Shown here one piece after another: positions 10,971 to 22,406 of a DNA stretch of 64,000 nt. Source of the DNA: Neopestalotiopsis rosae (taxonomy: Eukaryota; Ascomycota; Sordariomycetes; Amphisphaeriales; Sporocadaceae); NCBI GenBank assembly GCA_023078685.1, contig JALGAS010000004.1, forward strand, positions 4,092,001 to 4,156,000. Reading direction: 5' to 3'. Under the pieces are notes generated by a model, which saw only the letters and a list, made by a program, of their open reading frames with translations, was not told the DNA's origin and made no database searches. Both the position numbers and the translations under genes were made by a program. Every line of letters begins with the position of its first letter. Positions within the stretch are counted from its first letter, which is position 1.

Positions 10971-11725
10971 ATGGCTGCCAAAAACGACAAGCCCGCTGCC
11001 CTTACTCCGCGAGAGACTGAGATTCTGATCGCTGCATTTGTCTCTCTGGAGGATAACAAGGTTGAGGCATCTCAATGGAGTTGGGGGAATGCATGGTTTC
11101 ACTCGTGCTTCGTCCATCTCATATCATATCACTCAAGAGCGTACAATTCTAACCTCTCAATCTTTTGCTCGTCACAGGTCGACATGCAGAAGCTTATCAA
11201 GTACAGCGGTTTTGCCAACGCCAACAGTGCTCGCGCCAATTGGGCTCCTCTCAAGAAGCGCATCCTCGAGATGGCTGGTGAGGATGGTCTCACCATTCCT
11301 CTTCAGGTGAGTGGTGGAGACAATCATTGCTCTCCCCTTCATAATCATCAACACCGCCATCTTTTTCTTCTTCTTTTTTTCCCATTTGAGTCTCACATGG
11401 TTTCGTCCATCTCATATCACTCAAGATACCCCATAGACATGCCTTCACCTCCCCAAAAAGGACATTTTCTGACCAACATTGATAGCGTTCCAACAAGCGC
11501 AAGGCTAAGGCCGATGCTGCCGAGGGTGAGGGCGAGGCTTCTGCTGCCGCTCCTGTTAAGAAGCCCCGTGCTCCGAAGAAGGCTCAGAGCGACGAGACCA
11601 AGACTCCTGCTGCAGTCAAGAAGCGCGCCGCCCCCAAGAAGAAGGTCCAGATCGCCGAGGAGGAGGATGTCGACCCTCTAGAGGGAAATGGTGAGCAGCA
11701 GGACGAGGCTACTGAGACCATCTAA
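10971..11725 (+). CDS. Small SANT/Myb-like nuclear protein with basic tail
   Basis: 152-residue protein from exons 10971-11060, 11178-11306 and 11486-11725. The N-terminal 70 residues form a fungal SANT/Myb-like helical module (LTPRETEILIAAFVSLED, then MQKLIKYSGFANANSARANW, then PLKKRILEMAG). The tail is rich in lysine, proline and alanine with KKPRAPKK and KKRAAPKKK clusters that would serve as nuclear import and DNA-contact signals, and it ends acidic. This build is common for small fungal chromatin-associated proteins of unknown role. The start follows a CAAC context after a pyrimidine-rich leader. Both introns contain nearly the same 31-base sequence, which is unusual. No enzyme activity is suggested. 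Confidence 0.78.
11092..11138 (+). repeat. Intron-1 copy of a sequence shared with intron 2
   Basis: Three blocks (11092-11099, 11111-11124, 11130-11138) match, in order and exactly, the 31 contiguous bases at 11396-11426 of the next intron. The copies differ by insertions of 11 and 5 bases. Confidence 0.85.
11396..11426 (+). repeat. Intron-2 copy of a sequence shared with intron 1
   Basis: Contiguous 31-base version of the shared intronic element. It starts CATGGTTTCGTCC and ends CACTCAAGA. Confidence 0.85.
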
Positions 11726-12327
11726 GTCGACAACCGTGTCTTATGGTGGCTGCTTTTGTACATACTCCTCATTGACTGTCTTTGAATGCCGCGCTCTTGA
11801 AGCTGGCATCTTCTGTCGCCATGCCTCCCTCATACTGGCGGGGCACCTGTAACATCCTTGCAAATTGCAAAGTAGATAGATTCCTGGATATGTTCGCATC
11901 TTCTGTCTTAGTGCTTTCGAACGTCCTGTTCGGATGCAATCTGGAGCATGACTGCGAACGTATCAATGACTCTCCCAAATCGAGAGAAGAGGAGTAATAA
12001 TGATTGGTACAACCTCATATTGCCAGACCAAGTGTTCTCATCATCTTCGTTCAGTATCTTTTTCCTCCTCTTTGCTTTTTCTTTTCCAAGATATGTGGTG
12101 CATTAGTGACTTCAATTTAAGCTCAAAGCCTGTACTTGGCAGTCCTAATGTAGCGCAGGGTCTCACACGACAAACAGATGATGGTACCAAAATTTGTAGG
12201 GAGATATGTGGCAGTAGATTTTTCTCTTGTCAACATTCTATTCTTGCTCTATTGAAGCCAACTCCCTTGTATTATACTGTCCACTGACACAATCTAGGTT
12301 TAGTTCCATCTGAATCTGAAAGACGTC
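11726..12327. other. Intergenic between convergent genes (3' flanks)
   Basis: Holds the 3' ends of the SANT-like gene and of the small secreted protein gene. T-rich stretches near 12055-12090 would fit 3' UTR or polyadenylation sequence. No gene supported. Confidence 0.7.
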
Positions 12328-12862
12328 CTAGTGGCACGGGAATTGGTGTCGGCAGACATTATTCTGCTCGCCGGCTTTGTTGTTGAGATAATCGCCAATG
12401 AGTTCGCAGTCAAAGGAGCCGTCGTAGCCGTAGCCACCGTAGCGGAAGCTGATTGAGTTGTAGTCACCCCAGAAATTGAGGCGCTTCACGTCCGTCGTCC
12501 AGGGTAGAGTGCTGTCAATGGAAAAGGGGACGATGCTGGTCAGGGCCTCAAAAGTGGGTGTCCTCTGCTCCTTGCTGCCGAGAAGCTTGCAGTTGTTGTC
12601 GTAGATCTGTGCAATGTTCCACCAGGATTTCTGCTGACCGTCTATCTCATACGTCAGTAGCCACATCTACGTGGAGCAAGAAACAGCGGAGAGGAAGTTG
12701 AAAATGCACAAGGAACTTACAGGTTTTTGCTGGACCAATGTCCCCGATAAATGTCAAGGTACAGTTCACTGGTCCAGTCTTGACGCAGAGAGAGCCATCT
12801 GGCGCTGGGACGGCCAGAGCGCTTGGGACTAGCAACAACGCCGTGATGAGTTTGCAGACCAT
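12328..12862 (-). CDS. Small secreted six-cysteine protein
   Basis: 151-residue protein from exons 12721-12862 and 12328-12641. It opens with a clear signal peptide (residues 1-17, cleavage near ALA-VP). The mature part of about 134 residues carries six cysteines, enough for three disulfides, and is rich in Tyr, Trp and Gly (FRYGGYGYDG). I do not recognise a named family. The size, cysteine count and lack of enzyme motifs resemble fungal effector-like or antimicrobial small secreted proteins, but that is inference. The intron has a GTAAGT donor and both exons keep one frame. It stands alone, convergent with the SANT-like gene and about 580 bases from the end of the PTH11-like gene. Confidence 0.72.
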
Positions 12863-13442
12863 GTTGAAAATATCGGATCTTCCTTTAATCGAATAGGGAA
12901 GCGATGAGCAATATTTAATAGCACGAGCTTCTTTCTAGTTCATGCGGTGTGCAGGGCCAGAAGCTTGGGAAGTAAATGAAGATCGGTCATACAGGCTCTC
13001 GAGTTTTCTATAAGTCGTGACAAAGGTCTCTCATCTATTCTCTGTCAAAGAAATGTCAAACAAGAGTCTACTGTATCTCATTGTCAATGCCTGGCTTCAT
13101 GTCGATTCGTTCTCCCGGGTGACAAAGAGTGCGACATTCCTGCTGGGCATCTAGACATGAGTTGTGCCCGTCTCCCTATCTCGCGAAGGTGAAGTCATCT
13201 TTTTGCGTCGGATGATTTGGGTTCGCCGAAAGCATCATGGCTACGAGAAGCTGCCTTTATTATTGAGCCATGCGTTAGTTTTTGGGCTGTATTCAGTAGC
13301 GTCACACAATCCGTGGTCAGGCATGATATCGCGCGACAGGTTTGTTGGTCAATATATCCACAAAAGAAGAATTAAATTGTGCTGATTAGCTTTTCTATTA
13401 TAATTTTTTTCTTTGCTTTTTTTTTTCTTTTGATTCCAACAT
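12863..13442. other. Intergenic: promoter of the small secreted protein and 3' flank of the PTH11-like gene
   Basis: An AT-rich ATTTAATA patch about 50 bases upstream of the secreted-protein start (near 12912) may be part of its core promoter. Poly-T runs at about 13405-13432 lie just past the stop of the PTH11-like gene. No gene supported. Confidence 0.65.
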
Positions 13443-15103
13443 TCAGGGCCTTGGACGACCAGACACTACCCCAACTTCCGATACATGCGATGACGTTTCC
13501 GAATCGGAAGAACCACCGGGATAGACGTCTGGCGATGCCGCCTTTGTTGTTTCAATAGCGCCCTTTTCCACATCGTGGGTGCTGACGTGCACCTCTGTCT
13601 GTTGGTAAATCTTGAGCTGGGTGCCGAACGCGTCGTTGATCTGCTCTTGACTGTTGCAGGAGCCGAGCTCGATGCCGGGGTTGCCTCTGGTGATGGTCGT
13701 GAGGTGGTTTGTGCCTCGTCCGTAACCTGATCGGAACCGCGACTGTGCCTCGCTCGTGCGGGCGTTTGACGACTTGCCGTTGAAGGACTTGAGGTTGAAT
13801 GTATTCTGGAGCAAGGTCCATGTGAATGGTAGGTTGGCCGTGATGATTGCGGTTGATGACTCGCGGATGTACCAAAACGTCCATGCGTTGCCGAATGGCT
13901 GGTTGAAACTATAATACTTGTTCAAAATGGCTGAGAGGATCTGCATGGTGTCAGTGAAAAGGTTGCTTGTATGCGTAAGGAAGTCACGACATACTGTGAA
14001 TATGCCAAGAGTAAAGACACCAACAAGGATGGCCTTTCTCTTCATCGGAAGCTTGACTGCAAGGAAGACCGGCATCGGAATACAGATGATCATGATATCG
14101 GATGTGATGTTCAACACGGCATTGGTGATGAGATGGTTGGTGGCGGCCGAGCATTGGACTAGCGGGTATACCAGTCAGCAAGTGAATCGAGTTTCCGGAC
14201 GACTCAGGTCGTCCTGAGGGTGTGGTCTTGACTTACTGTTGTCCGTGGGGACTGCCCAGTACTCAGTAAAGGGTCGGCACCAAACTGCCAAATAAAGGAT
14301 CTCCATCAAGACGAACCCAAAGGCAACATAACCTGCTACGAACTTGACCGCGATGTTTTGTTTCAAACTCATGCTGTTGACATTCGTTAATGATTTACTT
14401 CAAGAGGAGCCGAAACAATGTTCAAAGGTCATCCAACTTACGTCAATCGTGCATACATGATCAAGAGACAACACTTGACCAGCCACACAGTCACAATCTG
14501 CATTTGCTCCACGACCAGAACCAGTTTCGAGCCATAAGTGCGTTCGGCAATATCCTGAGGCGTAAGGTCTGCCGGATGCGAAGGATCGATCAGATTCGTA
14601 TTGGTACGGGCCAAGATATTCATGCATACGATGAGCACGGTATCGGTGACCTAGTAAGTAAACTCATGTTAACGATGCCATTACCAGGTTGTTGACAGTG
14701 GTGAGAGAGTCTCTCTTACCATAGCCACCAGCATTAGGATGTCATCGACCTGGACTTTCTTGAAAGATCCGTGAAGGAGCCTTCGGGATATCCTGCGCAA
14801 CTGTTAGTTTCCGTGATTTTTTATCACTGTGCGTGGACATGGCTCAATAGCAGCATTGTCCAGACCACTGGGGAGGGTGTTTACTTACGTTCTTGCGATC
14901 ACGACTACCCATGATATTGCGTACCAAGTGTACTAAAGAGCAACGTGCGTTAGCAACTATTCCTTTGAGCACTCCCGCCTGAGGCTGTTCATGCCATGGC
15001 ACCATATAAGGTATTATTGGTCACGGTACATGATGCAACCCAGACCAAGTAAGAGACGTGGCACATGGAATATACTTACAGACTCCGCTGCTAAGGCTGA
15101 CAT
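13443..15103 (-). CDS. PTH11-like rhodopsin-domain integral membrane protein
   Basis: Complete 382-residue seven-helix protein, proposed by family to be a surface-sensing receptor. Seven exons: 15080-15103, 14889-14932, 14720-14792, 14442-14650, 14237-14373, 13995-14158 and 13443-13940. All junctions keep frame. Marks of the family are YTWYAISWVVVIART, the QVDDILMLVAM segment, the WLVKCCLLIMYARLT helix, CSAATNHLITNAVLNITSD, the helix that follows with KLPMKRKAILVGVFTLG, and ESSTAIITANLPFTWTLL at the last helix. The tail of about 130 residues is hydrophilic, rich in Ser/Thr, with likely phosphorylation sites. The first exon is only eight codons long (MSALAAES) and follows a 147-base first intron, so the start is a little less certain than the rest. 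It is paralogous to the partial gene at 1-1169. Confidence 0.82.
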
Positions 15104-17907
15104 GGCTGCTGCAGGTGTCCGTAGGACACTTCTTCAACGGCTGGCAATTATTTGAATTGCGGACAAGAAGAGAGACATGAAGAGCAGAACAAGAAAAAAA
15201 AAGTTTCAAATTCCCAAAGAGGACGCATAAGTAGTACAAATGGCTCGAATGGTTCACCAAGCCAAAGCAGACAAGCGGAGCAGGGTGGACCGCTCGAAGA
15301 TCCTCCCCCTCCTATTCTACTACTATGGTAGGTAATTCTGGGGTTCGCAACCATCATAAGGTTCAGCGACAGGCGTGCCACCGACACGGCGTCGCACAAG
15401 GGTCTCATGGCCTTGCATCGTAGCTAAGCCTCTCCCGAGCCCAGGTCCTGGCAAGTTAGGCGAAGGGGAGATCTGCCAAGAGAACTCTAGGAAGTTGTGC
15501 TGGCAATAGGCTCGGCCTTACTTTCCTCATCCCCCTGGTCAGGCCAAAGGCTGAACGCAGCCGGGCCGCGATTCGGTTAGTATACCATGCCACAGAACAT
15601 ACAACATGCAAGCCTTCGGCTGCGGGACAAGACAAGGGGTCAAGTATGGGTGTAATCATGTTCTAGAAGGCTTGTGACTCTTGTCACTACTGCATACTCT
15701 CAAACCATATGGTCGGGACATCTACCTGATTCCAGTGACATTGCATTTAGTAGTCCAAATCTATGATGTAAATGTCTCATGCAAACAGACTTTTCTCCCC
15801 TTCGATCTTCTACTTTACTTGCATTACACTAGGCAGTTGCGGGCCTAATCGTTATTCCCGTCTTTGACGACGATCACCGTTGAGGACTCCCATCGTCGGT
15901 TATCGGGGATTGGGCCAAGGTGCAAGCTAACCAGATTGGCGACCGTCTCTAGGTCTCTCAAGGTCGCTCGTCGTGTCGCTCGCTGGTCTCGCTGGTAGTA
16001 ATCCCGGGAAACCTTCCCCCACTGATCCCGCCGTTCACCATAGGATATCCGAACAGTCAGCCGCCGTTGTGGAGCTCTTCTCGTCTGCGAAGCTTCCGTG
16101 AATAGCCCGCTTGCATGCGTAGTGAACCGTAGTCTGCGCGCCGGCGCAAACCTCAACTAGCCACTGATACCTCGAAGCCTAGGAAGCGACAAGGGGTAAA
16201 TGACTCGTACCGGGATATTCGCTAGATTGCCAAGTTGCCCATCGATCGGTCTTTGCCACTGGCCAAACCAGCACGAGTTTAGTGGTTGGTTATGCTGTCA
16301 GCGACGGATCAAAGGACGCGTGGTGAAGAGACGTGGATATCCCGCTTCGATCGATCTTGCATATCATTAATCCCGCCTGCCCGTTGCGTTATCTTCGTGG
16401 AACAGTCTGGCGCAATGACTACGTACGAGTAGTCGCAGCATCGCTTATTGCAGTCTACTACTACAACCTGCGTACAGCCTACAGGCGACACACGCTACCA
16501 TACTTGTCTATACTAGATAGAGGCTAGGTAGCGAACCCCAAAGAGACGCGTTCCTGTCGGAAAGCCACCCGGGAAACCTTGAGCGATTAGATGGGTAGCA
16601 TCGTTGGAGAAGGTCATTACGGGAACGCTACATATGAAATGCCCTTCCTGCAAGCGATTATTAGGGGTTGAGCCGTCTCATCTGTCGTCTAGTCGCCATT
16701 ACATCGCTGCTCTCTCGCAAAGATTGACTTGTCAGGGTCAGGGTCAGGAACAGGGCCTAGGTAGGTTTCCCTGGGCCTAAAAAGAAGAAATTGGCCGGTG
16801 CTTTACTCTTTCGGGGTGCCTGACTTTTAGAAATCATGCGACTGATAGTATTCGGGTCCGACAAGGTCATTATGACCTTTCGGAGCTGTCCCGTATCGGA
16901 CTCGCTTTTGACTCCACTTGCCAAAAGATCCCAATAGAGGAGAATGCTACTGTTAACGGAGTCAATAGTCCTGACATCTTGTCTACTCAGCTTCTCATCC
17001 AAGTTGTCGGGAGCAGCGGAGCAGCGGCCGCCTTTATTTAAAGCCAGGTACTGGGTAGGGTGGTCTGCAGGGCACGACTCGAACGCACGCCTGGATGGGC
17101 AGAAAAACGTGGTTTGATGCTGGACACCATTCCAAACCCTTGCCCTGCCGCTCGGTTGGATGATCCCGGATCTTCAGCGACATCCTTCAGTCTGGAATGC
17201 TCTGTCCCTGTTGATAGTATTTGATTCCCGAGATCGATAACAATGCCGCGGGCAGCCACAAGACCAGCTCCAGCCCATGCTAGTAGGTCTAGACACGGGG
17301 CGCCGAAACTCTATACTTGGCTATCCGCACCAGCACCAAGTAAGCAGACGCACATGCGGACATTGGACGACTTACTCAAGAGAGTTTATGACAAAACACA
17401 CGACTTGACACGTTGGGTTTCAAACAAAAAACCAATATTATCTATCTCTGGTTATCTAGGAGAATCTCCCCGCAAGCGCATGCCTCCATGCCAGCTCAGG
17501 AAGGCCTACGCAAATACCCATGCAGGCCAGCCAAGTGTCGTAGGTAGAATGGTGGCTTGTAGGATTGACGCTACACGCCAGCCTCATTAGACTAATACCT
17601 GAGCAGCCAAGGGTATCAGGTCATGGTCAGCGCCCTTTGCTGTGGCTTCTTCATGGATGTTGATGAAATCGTCAATATCGATCACCACGTGTTCCATCGT
17701 CAATGCCATGCTTCCTGTCGGGCATTATATGAAATCTGCCACTAGTATCATAACATCAGCATACCTCGGAGAGGAAGGATATCACATGCGCAGGGAGCAG
17801 CTTACCAATCAATCCCGGCCCAGAGACCCGAGGCCGTTTGCTATGCCCATGTGTTTGAATGTGAATCTATTTCCAGAATGCTTTCCCTCTTGCAGGTTTT
17901 CTGATAT
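15104..17907. other. 2.8 kb with no supported gene
   Basis: Upstream of the PTH11-like gene and downstream of a small secreted protein gene. It holds several frames of 60-115 codons (for example minus 15845-16156, minus 16757-17002, plus 17243-17590), none with a recognisable domain or splice partner. A (GTCAGG)3 run lies at about 16731-16748. The dense CG-bearing sequence of 15850-17250 reads unlike the neighbouring promoters and could be a decayed gene or element. No terminal repeats or target duplications were found by eye. Confidence 0.55.
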
Positions 17908-18486
17908 TCAGTCCGTGCCGTTCATGGGCGGGGCCACTTCGTGCATGTCTGAAAGATGGATCTCGAAACAGACGTCACCACGGACAGAGGTCTGAATGAG
18001 ACCAGTGGCATTGAAATGGAATATTTCGGTCCATAGGGGATTGTTGTCATTCCAACCTGGTTGACTCAATGCAGGTCCCTCTGTCCAATTTTGCCGAGAC
18101 ATACATCCGTTCAGAGTAACGTCGGGTGCTGTGTCATTTTCGTTCGATAACGAAGTACAAGCCACTTTCGACAATGTCTCCAAGAAGCGAGGGCGGCCTG
18201 CCACTGGTTAGTTATGGTATTTCATGTATCGAGTGGCCTTGGTCAGCAGACCATTTGGGTTGACGTCAACGCCCTCCGTCCTGGACATATCATCAGTCGG
18301 GGCGCTTGACAGTGCCTATTGCACGGGAGGGAAAACAAACACTTTACGTTCCCAGCGAATACCCATTGGATGCCTGTCGCTCTGGATTTCCTGGACTGCC
18401 TGGAGTGGCCGTTGGGACTGATGGCGGCTCGCAGTCACGATCACTGCGGTATGCAACAATACAATGAGGGCGGCCAAGACCGACAT
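17908..18486 (-). CDS. Predicted small secreted protein, family unknown
   Basis: Proposed 142-residue protein from exons 18348-18486 and 17908-18197, joined by a GTAAAG donor and an acceptor nine bases past a CTAAC branch site, with frame preserved. The first exon starts with a hydrophobic leader (MSVLAALIVLLHTAVIVTA) typical of a signal peptide. The mature part contains three cysteines and several N-glycosylation sequons (NDT, NWT, NAT), which fits passage through the secretory route. I do not recognise a family. Alternative intron choices exist inside 18197-18348, where another frame stays open for about 34 codons. Overall support is coding-like composition plus the leader, so moderate to low certainty. 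Confidence 0.45.
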
Positions 18487-19350
18487 GATGGACTTGTGTT
18501 GATTTATGTGCTTGGGCGAATGGGATATTGATAATGATAAGAAATATCACTGAGAGGAATTCGAGAAAGGAGACGCAGCGATGTCTTTGGCAGTTGATCT
18601 TGAAGGCGCACAAAAGCACGAGCAATGATCAAAGCGGAAGACGCCGGTAGATGAGATGATGCGGAAAAAGAATGGGAACAAGAGATCGTCGAAGAACAAA
18701 AACAACAAAACACACCCGTCCGTTCGAAGCAGTGATGGCACTGGAACCATTCAATGAGCAGTGGCAGCCGGTGGCAGATACAGATGCATAGGCAGGTACA
18801 TCTTGGACAGTCGACGCTGGAAGGAACCCTTCATCCGGTCATTCTTTCTATCTCATGTACCTTCTCTATTCATCATACAATGACTTCTCTCTGGCACCTT
18901 CATTCATCGATCTTTGGGTTGGAAAGTTGGCGACTTCCCACTAATCGCTGTATTGTTCAGACGACCGCGCTGTGATCCGTAGAGGCAGCTGCGAAGTTGT
19001 ATCCTGCGTCGTCCGCCGGGCTTCTGAGCTAGCCTCTGGCGATCATTCCCCAAACCAACGAATCCACGAGTGGGCATCAATGTCTCTGTGCGCAATAGAG
19101 TTCAATGATTGAAGTTGGAAGGAGGATGGAGGTGAAAGGTTGAAAGGTCAGGGACGAGCAGGAGGCGAAATAGGACGTATTCAATACTCATACTCATGCC
19201 GAAGCTCAGATCTCTGGCAGAGACAGTCATGCTTACATCATGTACGCATCAGGCATTGCGAGCAGAATGCATAGAGTGATTTCAAGAAAAGGTCAAAGAT
19301 TTTAGGCAGAACAAAACATGGTTTTTAATTGATTTGCAAAAGTTGCCGTT
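18487..19350. other. Intergenic: promoter of the small secreted protein and 3' flank of the MFS gene
   Basis: No gene supported. The first 260 bases are purine-rich on the plus strand, which gives the minus-strand gene a pyrimidine-rich leader. Confidence 0.65.
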
Positions 19351-20845
19351 TCATTGTCGCCGCAACATCTTTGGCTTGCCCCCAATGACAAGATATGAGA
19401 GCACTGCAGCGATTGCCGAGACTGCCGCGAGTACCGCATTTGCATTTCCATAGCCGATAGTATCCTTCAGTGCGCCGCCAAGAATTGGTCCAATTGTGAG
19501 TCCTGCGCAAAAGAACATGGAACTGAAACCGTACAACTGTGCATAGGGGCCATTGGCGCCGAAGAAATCTGGATTTGCCTTGTCGTATTTCTGTACCACC
19601 TCGCTGGCCTCGACGAAACTTGGGGAACCTATTACTGCCAGTCCAACACCATTGAGGGCCAACATGGCACAGAAGAGGATAATGTTATTCTTGCCGCTCT
19701 CCAGACCCTCTGTCGGGAGGCGTAACAAGACCAGTACAGGAACGAGCCAGGCAAATCCAAAGACTGCAGCTGGTTTGGTGCCGTATTTGTCGACTGCCCA
19801 GCCGGCGACAGGACCCAGAATCAGGTAAGGGATATCGAGCGCGATGAACAACAAGCCGGCTTTGAGTGAGTTGAAGCCAAACAGTGTCTGCGCCTCGGTG
19901 GGAACCGTTGCGTCAAACACAGCAAGCAACGTTGCTTGGACCAAGGACAGTACCAGCGCCATTAGCAGCCGGGGGTTACGCAAGCAGTAGAGAATGGGGA
20001 TGGCCCGGACCAGCTTGTTCGGCTCGTGCTTGATCTTGTACTCGTCGTTCTCCTTGCCGGGCAGCAGAGCGTCTGCTTCGCTCGGGCCTTGGTCGTCGCC
20101 ATTCTGGTCATTTCTGTTGTCATGCTCGCGAGCATTCGTTGCACCGTCTACAAGAGAGCTGTCGTACTTTGCTGCCGTCTTCTTTTCAATGAGGAACAGT
20201 CTCATTACAAAGTCGATCCCAATAATACCGACAGCAAGCCCAAAGACGCCGCCATAACCAGTCTTGTCGTACAGCACACCACCCAGAACGGGAGCCACCA
20301 GCTCGCCAACTGAAATAGTGGAGAATATCTGTCATGCATTGTCAGTGGGCTTCCCTTTCATTGACATGTGATGTCTGCTAGCTCACCACGCCCATGGTCT
20401 TGCCTAGGTTTTCGGTGCCGACCGTGTCGAGTACCATGGCGAGACCAATGGTCCAGACCACGGTTGCGCTGACGCCTTGTAGAGCCCTCGCAAGTATCAG
20501 CACGGCCATGCTTCGTCCCAGAGCGAGCATGACGGTGCCAGCGAGCAAGGCCACCAGTCCGCATAGAAAGGGCAGCTGCCTCGACGGAGCGCGATCGGCA
20601 ATCCATCCAACTGGGACGGAACACACGAGCTGGACTCCAGCATACACGGCCAGCAGGCCGGAAACGTAGGATTGAATCTCATCTTCCGGTATGGACATTC
20701 GATCGGAAAGCATAAAAGGGAGTACCGGTACAACTAATCCGTAGAGGAAAAGATCTGTAAACAGGCCGAGTGCGACAGTCGCAATGATGAAGACGGTATT
20801 GGAGCGCCAACGGAGGCCGCGGGGCGGGCTGCCATCAGTGGCCAT
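19351..20845 (-). CDS. MFS transporter, DHA1-type (12 helices)
   Basis: 478-residue major facilitator superfamily protein from exons 20387-20845 and 19351-20328. This is a proton-driven antiporter type related to the drug/H+ antiporter and vesicular-amine transporter branch. Motif A is visible at residues 80-90 (GWIADRAPSRQ) between helices 2 and 3. A hydrophilic central loop of about 45 residues (EHDNRNDQNGDDQ region) separates the two six-helix halves. The second half carries GWAVDKYGTKP, the matching loop motif. An in-frame ATG 22 codons upstream (20911) exists, but MATDGSPPRG gives the usual short cytoplasmic start. Substrate unknown. It is divergent from the surface-protein gene at 22407 with 1.6 kb between. 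Confidence 0.88.
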
Positions 20846-22406
20846 GATGATTCCAAGGGACACGATATTACAGACGGGCAATTGAGAATGATTGTTATCA
20901 AGTACAATCAATTACCTCGAGTAATCCATCGATACGTGGTTATTATCTTGCTGAGAATTGCAGAGATATTATGTGACTTGTGCAATGTCCGTCCCCAGAA
21001 TTGTGGAAGCTGCCTGTCAATGACCTCATCGTCAGCCACAAGAGGTGGAGCCACACGTTTGTATATGTCAGAAGTCTGAACTCTCAATCAACACATGTGC
21101 GTGCATAACGCACATGTTTAGCAATGTGCGCTGCTCTTTTGACTCTCTCAGCTCTCTGAAATAGTGAATGGAACACTGAAATGACATGCTGCTTTATTCG
21201 TTTGCAATTTTGTGCATGGCATTTCCAGAGATCGGCGTTGGGTACTGTAGCTCGGTCCGGGCGCGTCGCATACTGTCAGTGGAGTGCCGGCACTACTTCC
21301 AGTATTATACACACATACCCAACTTTGCCAACGCCTCACAGATGCCAATGCTTAACTGCCTACTCTAAAAATATGCATAATTGGAGAGTGCTTTCCCAAG
21401 CTCGGGATTGATCGGACGATCCTCATGTGATGTTTTCGTTGCTTGTTTGCACTCTCTTTCATAATTCGTGGTCTAGACTCTACAGCGCCAGCCTTACCAG
21501 CCACTCAGACTATTTGGGATTCAATAGGCGACGGGCTGAAATTCACTCCGATCCTTCACCAGGCCCGAAGGAGCAAAAAGAAAAGAAAGTAAAGGGTGAA
21601 GCCTGTAGGCCAATCAATGGGCATCCTCTCGGAGCTCCAATATCGCTTGTGATGGTGCATATCACCCTATGCAGTCAATCTCTTAGTCGTGGTCGACATC
21701 CTACTTGTAATCACTGTGATTGGAGACCAAGGGTACGCCCCGATTGCCTATGTACCTAGGCGGTGGCTGATCAGTGATTCAATTCCCGGAGTCAGCTTAT
21801 TTTCACGGACATTCCGCATGCAAAGATGAATAAGATGCCCTTTGTTGCATGAATTTTCCCGTGAATGGGAGAAGATAGAGAAGATGAAGAGAGGGAAACA
21901 CTGAGAAGAATGCAGCAGAAGAGTCATGTTGTGTAGCAGCCTCGTTGTCTTGATGCAGCGCCGCCAACGGCTGCTATAACTTCGGGTTGCACCAATCTGA
22001 GACAGCTGAGATGACCCTTGCAGCTGATATGCATGCTTACGGAAATACAAGGTCGGGCTACCTAGGATCACCAGGGGACTAGCATGCCTTTAGCCTATGA
22101 AATCTCACAACGGGTAGCGCTACCGGCGGTGCTACCTTTCTACATGGGCGAGATTGAACGAAATCCAGCCAATCTGTAGGACAACCCGGCGCGGGTATAT
22201 GCTGTTGGCCGTTGTTGATGGGCTGCCTGCCTGCGGACCAGCGAGGTGAGAGAGGGGAAAGGGGAAAGAGAAAGAGGAGGAGAGCCTCGTCGTTTTTATT
22301 CATTCAGACAACAACATTCTCACTTCTTCATGGCAAAACCGTGGGAACTGGCAGAGACAGAGACTGATCTCTACTCAACAAGATCTACACTTTTCAATCC
22401 AGACTG
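20846..22406. other. Divergent promoter region
   Basis: Between the MFS gene (minus) and the single-pass surface protein gene (plus). No gene supported. Contains ACCTAGG-type sequence at 21753 and 22058 and a CT-rich leader just before 22407. Confidence 0.7.

Noticed and set aside
16003..16580. 13-base direct repeat CCCGGGAAACCTT at 16003 and 16568
   Set aside because: Flanks differ and matches of 13 bases are expected by chance many times within a window of this size.
16731..16748. Telomere-like repeat
   Set aside because: The unit is GTCAGG, three copies only. It is not the fungal TTAGGG repeat.
17060..17100. tRNA-like B-box (GTTCGAGTC type) on the minus strand
   Set aside because: No matching A-box, no foldable acceptor stem or anticodon arm upstream.
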